DNA from: Pseudomonadota bacterium
GTDB taxonomy: Bacteria; Pseudomonadota; Alphaproteobacteria; Reyranellales; Reyranellaceae
NCBI GenBank assembly: GCA_023416135.1
Contig: JAEZIF010000259.1
Span: 1 to 5,137, forward strand
DNA length: 5,137 nucleotides
Direction: 5' to 3'
A program made the position numbers and the translations under genes. The notes beneath the pieces were generated by a model. The model was not told the DNA's origin and made no database searches. It saw only the letters and a program-made list of their open reading frames with translations. Positions 1-5,137 of this stretch are shown here, one piece after another; position 1 is the first letter of the stretch, and each line of letters starts with the position of its first letter.

Positions 1-1
1 C

Positions 2-1075
2 ATCGTCGTCCTGGCCGCCGGTGCCGAGCATCGTGGCCGCGCGCTCGGCCTGCAGTCGGCGGCGCAGGCGATCGGGCTCGGTGTGGGGCCGGCGGTGGGT
101 GGCCTGGTGGTCGATACCTTGGGTTGGCACTGGGCGTTCTGGATCACCGTGCCGTTCGGCCTGGTGGGCCTCGTCCTCGGCTGGTTCGTGCTGCCGCAGA
201 CCCCGCATCTGCAAAGCGGAGGCCGCTTCGACTGGCATGGCGCGCTCCTGATCGCGCCCGCGCTCACGGCCGTCGTCGCGCTGCTGAACGAAGGCCATGC
301 CTGGGGAGTGACGTCGCCCGCCTTCATCTCCTGTGCCGTGGCCGCGATCGTCCTTCTGGCGCTGTTCGTCCGGGCCGAGCGGCATGCGATCACGCCGCTG
401 ATCGATTTCGCGCTGTTGCGCCAGCGCGCGTTCCTGACCGGCAATCTCGCGAACTTCCTGTCCTACGCCACGCTGTTCGGCGTGTTCTTCCTCATTCCCT
501 TCGCGCTGGTCCGCATCTACCAGGACTCCGAGCTCGTCGCGGGCCTCCGACTCTCGATCGTGCCGGTGATGCTGGGCTTGCTGGCCCCGGTCGGCGGCAT
601 CCTCTACGACCGCTTCGGCGGGCGCGTGGTGACGGCGTCGGGCATGGCGATCTGTGTCGCAGGCCTCGCCGTGCTCTACGTCTTCCTCGACGGCAAGGCG
701 GCGAACATGCCGCTGGTCATGCTGGCGCTGGCGATCTTCGGGGTGGGGCAGGGGCTTTTCATCTCGCCCAACAGCAGCGCCATCATGGCGACGGCGCCCG
801 AGGAGCTGACCGGCGAGGCCGGCAGCCTCTTGAACGTCGTGCGCTACCTCGGCATCAGCACCGGCATCGCCGGGGCCTCGACCGTGCTGGCGCTCGGCAT
901 CGCCGTGGCGCCCGGATCGAACGGCATCACGGTGGATGCCTCGGCCGCGACGCTCGTCTTCGCCAGCCGCTTGGTGATCGTGATGCTCGGGGTCCTCGGC
1001 GTTCTCGCCGGCGCCCTTTCGCTGATGCGAACGGTGCCGCGCAAGGTGCGCGAGCCGCAGGCTGTCGAACTGTAG
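2..1075 (+). CDS. DHA2-family MFS transporter, 5'-truncated by the window edge
   Basis: This is an inner-membrane, probably proton-driven drug or metabolite exporter of the major facilitator superfamily. The reading frame is open from base 2 to the TAG at 1073-1075, giving 357 visible residues; the true start lies upstream. The first visible residues include an RGRALG loop followed by GLGVGPAVGG (bases 77-103). This is the antiporter motif C that marks helix 5 of drug:H+ antiporters. About nine or ten further hydrophobic segments follow, with a DRFGGR loop near bases 608-628 between late helices, as in the 14-helix EmrB/QacA (DHA2) group. Roughly the first four helices are missing. The ATG-like start at base 83 falls inside motif C and is not the real start. 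It converges on the Ldh-family gene with a 3-nt gap, leaving no room for a separate terminator. Substrate is unknown. Family assignment is firm, the exact function is not. Confidence 0.9.
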   Translation: MVVLAAGAEHRGRALGLQSAAQAIGLGVGPAVGGLVVDTLGWHWAFWITVPFGLVGLVLGWFVLPQTPHLQSGGRFDWHGALLIAPALTAVVALLNEGHAWGVTSPAFISCAVAAIVLLALFVRAERHAITPLIDFALLRQRAFLTGNLANFLSYATLFGVFFLIPFALVRIYQDSELVAGLRLSIVPVMLGLLAPVGGILYDRFGGRVVTASGMAICVAGLAVLYVFLDGKAANMPLVMLALAIFGVGQGLFISPNSSAIMATAPEELTGEAGSLLNVVRYLGISTGIAGASTVLALGIAVAPGSNGITVDASAATLVFASRLVIVMLGVLGVLAGALSLMRTVPRKVREPQAVEL

Positions 1076-1078
1076 GTC

Positions 1079-2143
1079 TCAGTTCGTCATGATCCACGGC
1101 GCGCCCGAGGCCAGCGCCACGTCGCGCACCTTGGCGAGCAGGCCGGGGCCGACGGGAATGCCGGTCTTGAGGCGCTGCGCGGCGATGTGTCGTTCCGGCT
1201 CACCCGCCACCATCACGGGACGATCGGCATCGACGGGCTTGGTGGCGCGCAGCGTGTCGCAGAAGGTGGCGACGTCGTCGCGGAATTCCTTGGGATCGCG
1301 AAAGATGCCGGGATCGAACGCCAGCATGAAGTGGCCGATGTCCTGCGTGCCCGGTTTCTTGGTGTGCATGGGGTCGGTGATCATGGTGGCGCCGCTCAGC
1401 GCCGACGACAGGATGTTCACCATCGACGACAGGCCGTAGCCCTTGTGGCTGCTGCCCTCCGGCGTGCCGCCGAGCGGCGTCATGAAGCCGCCTTTGCTCA
1501 CCTCGCGCGGATCGGTGCTGGGCTTGCCTTCGGCGGTGACCAGCCAGCCGAGCGGCGTCGGCAGATTCTCGTTGGCCTTGTTGCGGATCTTGCCCGCGGC
1601 CACGGTGGTGGTGGCCATGTCGAGCAGGAACGGCTCACCCGGCCGGCCCGGCGCACCGAAGGCGATCGGGTCGGTACCGAGTCGCGCCTGGGCGCCGAAG
1701 GTCGGTGCGACCTGGATGCCGCTCGCCGAGGTGGCGACCATGCCGATCAGCCCGGCCTCGACCGCCATCAGCGCATAGAAACCGCAGGCGCCGAAATGCG
1801 CCGAGTTGCGCACCACGGCGACGCCGATGCCCGACGTCTTGGCTTTCGCGATCGCGAGATCCATGGCGCGCCGGGCGTTGGCGTGGCCCAGGCCGCCCTG
1901 GCCATCGACCAGCGCGGAGACCGGCGTTTCCCGTGAAACGACCGGTTCTGCCTTCATGTCGATCTTTCCGCCGCGCCGGCGCTCGTCATAGACCGGCACC
2001 ATGGAGATGCCGTGCGTGTCGATGCCGTGCAGGTCAGCCCAGCTCATGATTTCGGCGGTGCTGGCTGCGGCGGGGGCCGCCATGCCCCAGGCGCCGAGGA
2101 TCAGTTCAAGCTGGCGGCGGTGCGTTTCGTACGATGCGGGCAT
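1079..2143 (-). CDS. Ldh_2-family NAD(P)-dependent oxidoreductase (malate/L-lactate/ureidoglycolate dehydrogenase-like)
   Basis: This is a cytoplasmic 2-hydroxyacid dehydrogenase-type enzyme of the fold that includes AllD, YiaK and archaeal malate dehydrogenase, not the Rossmann LDH family. The protein has 354 residues, the normal family length. Family motifs appear in order: DLHGIDTHGIS (37-47, with His44), GGLGHANARRAMD (83-95), VRNSAHFGACGFYA (111-124, with the likely catalytic His116), LGTDPIAFGAPG (155-166), LDMATTTVAAGKI (174-186), SHKGYGLSSMVNILSSALSGA around 232-252, and GHFMLAFDP (270-278). I chose the ATG at 2143 because GGAAG (2153-2149) sits 5 nt before it; a GTG at 2155 in the same frame would overlap that ribosome site and has none of its own. 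One oddity is that the THGxxR position, where relatives usually carry an arginine, is Met48. It is divergent from the HD gene and may share its control region. The substrate cannot be told from sequence. Confidence 0.9.
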   Translation of the reverse strand: MPASYETHRRQLELILGAWGMAAPAAASTAEIMSWADLHGIDTHGISMVPVYDERRRGGKIDMKAEPVVSRETPVSALVDGQGGLGHANARRAMDLAIAKAKTSGIGVAVVRNSAHFGACGFYALMAVEAGLIGMVATSASGIQVAPTFGAQARLGTDPIAFGAPGRPGEPFLLDMATTTVAAGKIRNKANENLPTPLGWLVTAEGKPSTDPREVSKGGFMTPLGGTPEGSSHKGYGLSSMVNILSSALSGATMITDPMHTKKPGTQDIGHFMLAFDPGIFRDPKEFRDDVATFCDTLRATKPVDADRPVMVAGEPERHIAAQRLKTGIPVGPGLLAKVRDVALASGAPWIMTN

Positions 2144-2148
2144 GCGAT

Positions 2149-2153
2149 CTTCC
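2149..2153 (-). promoter_or_regulatory. Ribosome binding site of the Ldh-family gene
   Basis: Read on the minus strand this is GGAAG, followed by 5 nt and then ATG at 2143. It decides the start: the in-frame GTG at 2155 overlaps this site and has no purine-rich stretch upstream of it. Confidence 0.6.
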
Positions 2154-2180
2154 ACGGCCTGGGCGTCGGGACGGGCACCG

Positions 2181-2192
2181 TAGCACGTGATA
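2181..2192. promoter_or_regulatory. Imperfect palindrome, candidate operator in the divergent intergenic region
   Basis: TAGCACGTGATA matches its own reverse complement at 10 of 12 positions around a perfect CACGTG core. It lies in the 79-nt gap between the divergently transcribed Ldh-family and HD genes, where a shared regulator would be expected to bind. No regulator gene is in the window, and a six-base palindrome occurs by chance fairly often, so this is only a candidate. Confidence 0.3.
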
Positions 2193-2208
2193 GGCTTGTC
2201 AAAACATC

Positions 2209-2216
2209 GGAGGAGA
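2209..2216 (+). promoter_or_regulatory. Strong ribosome binding site that sets the GTG start of the HD gene
   Basis: GGAGGAGA ends 6 nt before the GTG at 2223. A GTG at 2187 lies upstream of the site, so it would translate through it, and the ATG at 2235 is 18 nt away, too far. The site therefore supports 2223 as the start. Confidence 0.75.
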
Positions 2217-2222
2217 CGTGCC

Positions 2223-2984
2223 GTGGATGCAACAATGACCCTGTCGCAACGCGCAGACGCCCTGGAAGCCGAGATGGCTGCCGAGCTCGACTACATCGTC
2301 GTCAAATCGCGCCTGCACATGATGGCCGAAGGCGACCTGAGCCCGCCACCTAACGCCGGCGCCATGATCAAGGCCAATCCCAGGCTGCGCGTCCTGATGG
2401 GCGACGATCCGCGCCTGCCGAAGATGCCGGAGAAGCCGACGCTGATCGACTTCTTCAAGTACCGCTTCGGCCCGTCGATGCATCTGCTGCAGAGCGCGCG
2501 ACATGCGGTGAAGGGCGGCCTGCCCGAGAAGATGGTGCTGGCCTGTCTGCTGCACGACATCGCCGGCACCGGATTCATTCGGGGCGATCACGGCTACTGG
2601 GGCGCCCAACTGGTGGAACCCTACGTCGACGAGGAAGTCACCTGGGCGATCCGCGCCCACCAGGTGCTGCGTTTCTATGCCGACGAATCGGTCGGCTACG
2701 AATATCCGCAGTCGTATGTCACGCTGTTCGGCGCCGACTATCGCGTCGATCCGTACATCGAGGAAGACTACCAGCGCATGCGGAAGCACAAGTGGTACAT
2801 GTCGGGCCGCATGATCACCGTGCACGACATCTACTCGTTCGATCCCAACGTGCACGTCGAGCTGGAAGAGTTCACCGACATCATCGGCCGCAACTTCCGT
2901 CAACCCGAACAGGGGCTGGGCTTCGACAACAGTCCGGTCGCCCACATGTGGCGCGCGATGATCCGTCCAGCGAAGTACCTGTAG
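2223..2984 (+). CDS. HD-domain protein, possible PhnZ-like diiron oxygenase
   Basis: The protein has 253 residues, is soluble and has no signal peptide. The HD domain runs from about residue 75 to 210. Candidate metal ligands are His87 (in MHLLQSARHA), His111-Asp112 (ACLLHDIAG), His123 (GDHGYWGAQLV), His146 (IRAHQVLRFYAD) and Asp202 (ITVHDIYSFDP). A plain HD phosphohydrolase needs only H, HD and D; the two extra histidines point to a two-metal site. From memory of the PhnZ phosphonate oxygenase ligands (34, 58/59, 80, 104, 161), the spacings 24, 23 and 56 here match 24, 24 and 57; only the segment between HD and the next His is about 10 shorter. The Tyr-Glu substrate pair of PhnZ is not evident. 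The start is GTG, set by GGAGGAGA 6 nt upstream. The gene is divergent from the Ldh-family gene. HD fold: high confidence; oxygenase activity: inference; substrate unknown. A phosphohydrolase remains the alternative. Confidence 0.8.
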   Translation: MDATMTLSQRADALEAEMAAELDYIVVKSRLHMMAEGDLSPPPNAGAMIKANPRLRVLMGDDPRLPKMPEKPTLIDFFKYRFGPSMHLLQSARHAVKGGLPEKMVLACLLHDIAGTGFIRGDHGYWGAQLVEPYVDEEVTWAIRAHQVLRFYADESVGYEYPQSYVTLFGADYRVDPYIEEDYQRMRKHKWYMSGRMITVHDIYSFDPNVHVELEEFTDIIGRNFRQPEQGLGFDNSPVAHMWRAMIRPAKYL

Positions 2985-2988
2985 GGTC

Positions 2989-3002
2989 TCGCCGGACGGC
3001 GA
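2989..3002 (+). other. Small hairpin just after the HD gene stop
   Basis: TCGCC-GGAC-GGCGA forms a perfect 5-bp stem with a 4-nt loop, 4 nt after the HD stop codon. No run of T follows, so it is not a typical intrinsic terminator. It may be a weak 3' stability element or chance in GC-rich DNA. Confidence 0.25.
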
Positions 3003-3027
3003 AACCGCAAGCGCCGCAGCGCCCGTT
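3001..3027 (+). promoter_or_regulatory. Possible EcfG-like (general stress response) promoter for the BON gene
   Basis: GAAACC at 3001-3006 matches the GGAACC-type -35 box of alphaproteobacterial EcfG sigma factors at 5 of 6 bases. After 17 nt comes CGTT at 3024-3027, matching the -10 box. It lies 34 nt before the BON start codon. The -35 box carries a mismatch, the motif is short, and the -35 half overlaps a hairpin arm, so this is a weak candidate made plausible mainly by the kind of gene it precedes. Confidence 0.25.
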
Positions 3028-3028
3028 C

Positions 3029-3043
3029 GTTCCTTCGAGGAAC
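3029..3043 (+). other. Perfect hairpin in the BON gene leader
   Basis: GTTCCT-TCG-AGGAAC is a perfect 6-bp stem with a 3-nt loop, ending 5 nt before the GGAGGAG ribosome site at 3049-3055. It lacks a following T run. It could shape the 5' leader or be the remnant of a terminator for the upstream HD gene; no function is shown. Confidence 0.3.
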
Positions 3044-3061
3044 CCCTCGGAGGAGCGACCA

Positions 3062-3508
3062 ATGGCTCGCCACGACTATTACGATCCCGACCACGCCTAC
3101 CGGTCGCGCCGCTTCCAGCGGGCCGGCGACCGGGAGCGGCCCTATGCCCAACGGCCGATGCTCGGCGAATACGCCACCGGCGAGCGCGACCGTCGCATCA
3201 CCCGTCAGCAAGCCCACGAGGAGCATGCCTGGAGCGAGCCTTCGGCGTGGTACGGCGAAGGACGCTATCGCGGTGTCGGACCGAAGGGTTATGTGCGCTC
3301 CGACGAGCGGCTGCGCGAGGTCGTCTGCGACGATTTGATGGACGATCCCTGGCTCGATGCGTCGGGCATCGAGGTCACCGTCAAGGACGACGAGGTGACG
3401 CTGTCGGGCACGGTCGAGAACCGCGATGCCAAGCGCTGGGCCGAGGACGTGGCCGAGCATGCCGGCGGCGTGAAGCACGTGCAGAACAATCTGCGGGTCG
3501 CCGGCTAG
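3062..3508 (+). CDS. BON-domain protein, soluble, OsmY-like fold
   Basis: The protein has 148 residues. The first 60 or so are strongly charged and rich in Arg, Tyr and Asp, with no signal peptide or membrane segment, unlike the exported E. coli OsmY, so it is probably cytoplasmic. Residues about 72-147 form one BON domain: GPKGYVRSDERLREVVCDDL, then DPWLDASGIEV, VTLSGTVENRDAKRWAE and GVKHVQNNLRV. The conserved glycine in LSGTV and the closing VQNNLRV are typical. The family is thought to bind membranes or other proteins, and in alphaproteobacteria such proteins are often induced by osmotic or general stress; that role is inferred here. The ATG at 3062 is supported by GGAGGAG (3049-3055) 6 nt upstream. 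It follows the HD gene by 77 nt, enough for its own promoter. It converges on the Bug gene with a 30-nt gap that shows no clear terminator. Confidence 0.88.
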   Translation: MARHDYYDPDHAYRSRRFQRAGDRERPYAQRPMLGEYATGERDRRITRQQAHEEHAWSEPSAWYGEGRYRGVGPKGYVRSDERLREVVCDDLMDDPWLDASGIEVTVKDDEVTLSGTVENRDAKRWAEDVAEHAGGVKHVQNNLRVAG

Positions 3509-3538
3509 CCGTGTGAGACGGGATCACTTGAAACGAGA

Positions 3539-4498
3539 TCACTCCGGCTCGATGCCGGCGATCTTCATCATGTCGCGGTAGAGTTCGATCTCCGCCACCT
3601 GGATGCGCCGCATTTCCTCGGGCGTTGTCGGCGTGATCTCCGAGCCGCCCTGGGCCTGGCGCTCGACGTAGGCGGGTTCGCTGATGATCTTCACGATGGC
3701 CTCGCGCAGCGGCGTCTTGACGGCCGCCGGTACGCCCGCCGGCAGCATCACGCCGGTCCAGGTCATCAGCTCGAAATCGGGGATGCCTTGCTCGATCAGG
3801 GTCGGGATCTCAGGCGTGAGCTTGTAGCGGCCGCGGGCACCGACGCCGAGGCAGCGCACCGTACCCGCCTTGACCTGCGGCAGCGAGGTCACGGGATCAG
3901 CGAAGCACATCTGCACGTGTCCCGCCATCGTGTCCTGCAATGCCGCGGGTGTGCTCTTGTAGGGCACGTGCACCATGTCGATCTGGGCCCTGGCCTTCAA
4001 GAGTTCGCCCGAGATGCGGGTCGAAGCGCTGCCCGAGCCGAAGTTGATCTTTCCCGGCTGCTTCTTGCACAGCGCGACGAACTCCTGCGCCGTCGTCGCC
4101 TCGACCTTGGGATTGACGATCAGGAAGACCGGAGCGCGGCCGATCAGCGTCATCGGCTCGAAGTCCTTGAGCGGATCGTAGGGCAGCGCCTTCATCATGG
4201 CGACGTTGGACGCCGCCGCCGTGTTCGAGCAGACGAAGATCGTCTGGCCGTCAGGCTTGGTCTTGGCGGCGACCTCGGCGGCGATGGCGCCATTGGCGCC
4301 CGGCTTGTTCTCGACGACGGCCGGCACGCCGAAGGTGCGGTTCAGGCCCTCGGCGATGTTGCGTGCGCCCTGGTCGGTCGCCGATCCGGCGCCGAACGGC
4401 ACGATGATTCGGAACGGGCCGTTGGGAAAGTTGTTGGCACGCGCGGCGCCGGCGAAGGGAAGCGCTGCGGCACCGAGCAGAAGGTGACGACGGTTCAT
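3539..4498 (-). CDS. Tripartite tricarboxylate transporter substrate-binding protein (TctC/Bug family)
   Basis: This is a periplasmic solute-binding protein that captures small carboxylates or related metabolites for a TctAB-type permease. It has 319 residues, the usual length. The N-terminus MNRRHLLLGAAALPFAGAARA is a signal peptide with a twin arginine and an AxA-type cleavage after residue 21, suggesting Tat-type export. Family features follow: IIVPFGAGSATD (31-42, the first ligand loop), VVENKPGANG (61-70), INFGSGSAST (151-160), VHVPYK (176-181), CFADP (198-202) and IPTLIEQGIPDFE (231-243). The ATG at 4498 is chosen because GGAAG (4508-4504) lies 5 nt upstream; an adjacent ATG at 4501 has only 2 nt spacing, and a GTG at 4558 would overlap the end of RNase E. 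No tctA or tctB is adjacent, so it is an orphan, as is common in this family. It follows rne on the same strand by 44 nt. Ligand unknown. Confidence 0.92.
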   Translation of the reverse strand: MNRRHLLLGAAALPFAGAARANNFPNGPFRIIVPFGAGSATDQGARNIAEGLNRTFGVPAVVENKPGANGAIAAEVAAKTKPDGQTIFVCSNTAAASNVAMMKALPYDPLKDFEPMTLIGRAPVFLIVNPKVEATTAQEFVALCKKQPGKINFGSGSASTRISGELLKARAQIDMVHVPYKSTPAALQDTMAGHVQMCFADPVTSLPQVKAGTVRCLGVGARGRYKLTPEIPTLIEQGIPDFELMTWTGVMLPAGVPAAVKTPLREAIVKIISEPAYVERQAQGGSEITPTTPEEMRRIQVAEIELYRDMMKIAGIEPE

Positions 4499-4503
4499 CA
4501 TGA

Positions 4504-4508
4504 CTTCC
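4504..4508 (-). promoter_or_regulatory. Ribosome binding site of the Bug-family gene
   Basis: The minus strand reads GGAAG, then 5 nt, then ATG at 4498. It favours the second of two adjacent ATG codons and argues against the upstream GTG at 4558. Confidence 0.55.
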
Positions 4509-4515
4509 GGACCAC

Positions 4516-4530
4516 CCGGCCGGCGGCCGG
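4516..4530 (-). other. GC-only hairpin between rne and the Bug gene
   Basis: On the minus strand CCGGCC-GCC-GGCCGG forms a perfect 6-bp all-GC stem with a 3-nt loop, within the 44-nt gap after the rne stop. There is no T run, so it is at most a weak or Rho-assisted terminator, or a structure that separates the stability of the two messages. Confidence 0.35.
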
Positions 4531-4542
4531 CAGAGATTGTTG

Positions 4543-5136
4543 TTATCGACGCCACCACCCGCGTTTGGGCTTCTCCGGCGGCGCGTCGATGACGGGCACA
4601 GGCGGCGGGGGCGGAGGAGGTGGCGGCTCGGGCTGCGGCGCCGAAGCCACGACGACCGGCGCTGCCGGCGGTTCCAGCGGCTGCGGCGGCGCGGCCGCCT
4701 CCACGTTCACCGGCGGGGCGACCGGAGCGATGGGAGGCGCGTCGTCGTAGGGCGCGTGCTCGACCGGCATGTGGCCTTCCGGCATGTGCTCGACAGGGTT
4801 GCCGTCGATTGGCAGCGGCTGGGAGGCGGCCGGTGCTTCGACATGATCGGCGAAGTCACCTTCGCCGTTCTCACGCCGGCGGCGGCGGCCGCCGCGCCGG
4901 CCACGCCGGCGGCGGCGATCGCCATCGCCCCGATCGGCATCTTCGCGGTCGTCGGCCCGTTCCTCGCCGCCCTCGCCTTCGACGGGAACATCGCCCGTCG
5001 GCTCCTCAAAAGACCGGTCGTGCTGCCCATCGGGTTGCCCATCGGGTTGCCCATCGGGTTGCCCATCGGGCTGGCCATCGTGCTGCTCGTCGGCGGCGCC
5101 GTTGTGGCCGGGTTCAGCATGATCGTCGGCGCGGTC
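4543..5136 (-). CDS. rne: Ribonuclease E, C-terminal tail only (gene enters from the right edge)
   Basis: RNase E is the endonuclease that starts mRNA decay and processes rRNA; its disordered C-terminal tail assembles the degradosome. Only the last 197 residues are here, open from the window edge to TAA at 4543-4545; the catalytic S1/DNase-like half lies outside. In order, the tail shows an acidic Gly/Asp/Gln stretch with PDGQ repeats (5026-5085), an acidic GEGGEE stretch, the Arg tract RRRRRGRRGGRRRRRE (4870-4917) typical of alphaproteobacterial RNase E RNA-binding segments, a His/Glu/Pro part (VEHMPEGHMPVEHAP), a Pro/Ala-rich linker with nine prolines (4600-4626), and the end EKPKRGWWRR (4546-4575), matching the GWW peptide that docks PNPase in Caulobacter. 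An ATG at 4785 is internal, not a start. Identification rests on the tail alone; an RNase G-like or other Arg-rich protein is much less likely. Confidence 0.85.
   Translation of the reverse strand, partial: DRADDHAEPGHNGAADEQHDGQPDGQPDGQPDGQPDGQHDRSFEEPTGDVPVEGEGGEERADDREDADRGDGDRRRRRGRRGGRRRRRENGEGDFADHVEAPAASQPLPIDGNPVEHMPEGHMPVEHAPYDDAPPIAPVAPPVNVEAAAPPQPLEPPAAPVVVASAPQPEPPPPPPPPPVPVIDAPPEKPKRGWWRR
5026..5085 (-). repeat. 12-bp in-frame tandem repeat (minisatellite) inside rne
   Basis: On the plus strand the unit CCCATCGGGTTG occurs three times exactly (5026-5061). A fourth copy has one change (5062-5073), and a fifth is degenerate with three changes (5074-5085). Read on the coding strand each unit gives the tetrapeptide PDGQ (DGQP in another phase), so changes in copy number keep the reading frame. 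Such arrays can expand or contract by replication slippage. Confidence 0.9.
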
Positions 5137-5137
5137 C

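Noticed and set aside
124..1092. 322-codon open frame overlapping the MFS gene in another frame
   Set aside because: The protein is Arg/Pro/Ala-rich without domains, while the other frame gives clear membrane helices and motif C.
1187..1936. 249-codon open frame on the plus strand opposite the Ldh-family gene
   Set aside because: It is a shadow of the minus-strand gene, which has all family motifs; the product is compositionally biased.
2197..2202. Perfect TTGACA on the minus strand upstream of the Ldh-family gene, as a -35 box
   Set aside because: At 17-nt spacing the -10 position reads GGTGCC, which does not resemble a -10 box, and no good match lies at nearby spacings.
2199..3062. 287-codon open frame on the minus strand opposite the HD gene
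   Set aside because: It has no domain or ribosome site, and the plus-strand frame carries the HD motifs with a strong Shine-Dalgarno sequence.
3522..3543. GATCACT direct repeat (3522-3528 and 3537-3543) between the BON and Bug genes
   Set aside because: Only two 7-bp copies are present, with no insertion element or other structure between them; chance is a sufficient explanation.
3788..4750. Long 320-codon open frame on the plus strand, opposite the Bug gene and the RNase E end
   Set aside because: It is antisense to two well-supported genes, gives low-complexity Arg/Gly/His-rich protein, and has no recognisable domain; long antisense frames are expected in high-GC DNA.
4756..4794. GTGCTCGAC repeated 30 bp apart in the RNase E tail
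   Set aside because: It reflects the imperfect VEH/MPEGHMP-type low-complexity protein sequence, and two copies do not make a distinct element.
4707..5120. 137-codon minus-strand frame with MGNP repeats
   Set aside because: It is an out-of-frame reading of the RNase E tail; its repeats come from the same 12-bp array.
1..5137. Search for tRNA, rRNA, CRISPR arrays, insertion sequences and attachment sites
   Set aside because: I saw no regularly spaced repeats, transposase, or tRNA-like sequence; the whole window is accounted for by protein-coding genes and short gaps.

Overview
This is a high-GC window with dense, nearly gap-free coding. The gene content fits an alphaproteobacterium, probably of the Rhizobiales or Rhodospirillales/Reyranella kind. 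The reasons are an RNase E tail with a long arginine-glycine tract and a terminal GWW motif, a soluble BON-domain protein of the type common in alphaproteobacterial stress regulons, and an orphan Bug-type binding protein. The species cannot be told from the sequence alone.

Layout, left to right. (1) 2-1075 (+): the C-terminal two thirds or more of a 14-helix DHA2-type MFS exporter, cut by the left edge. (2) 1079-2143 (-): a complete Ldh_2-family NAD(P)H-dependent oxidoreductase, convergent with the transporter and only 3 nt from it. (3) 2144-2222: a 79-nt divergent intergenic region with a CACGTG-centred imperfect palindrome. (4) 2223-2984 (+): an HD-domain protein whose histidine and aspartate spacing resembles the PhnZ-type diiron oxygenases. 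(5) 3062-3508 (+): a 148-residue BON-domain protein behind a 77-nt leader that holds two small hairpins and a possible EcfG-like promoter. (6) 3539-4498 (-): a Tat-like-exported TctC/Bug substrate-binding protein, convergent with the BON gene. (7) 4543-5136 (-): the last 197 residues of RNase E, including a 12-bp in-frame tandem repeat, an Arg-rich RNA-binding tract, a nine-proline run and a C-terminal GWWRR motif matching the known PNPase-docking peptide. No stretch over 300 bases lacks a gene.

How the genes may work together. The divergent pair of dehydrogenase and HD protein shares one short control region, so a joint role in catabolism of a small hydroxylated substrate is a reasonable but unproven idea. 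The MFS protein and the Bug protein could supply export or uptake functions. RNase E and the BON protein are housekeeping and stress genes with no evident link to that pair. The most interesting candidate for an undescribed activity is the HD protein; the most unusual DNA-level feature is the minisatellite in the RNase E tail.
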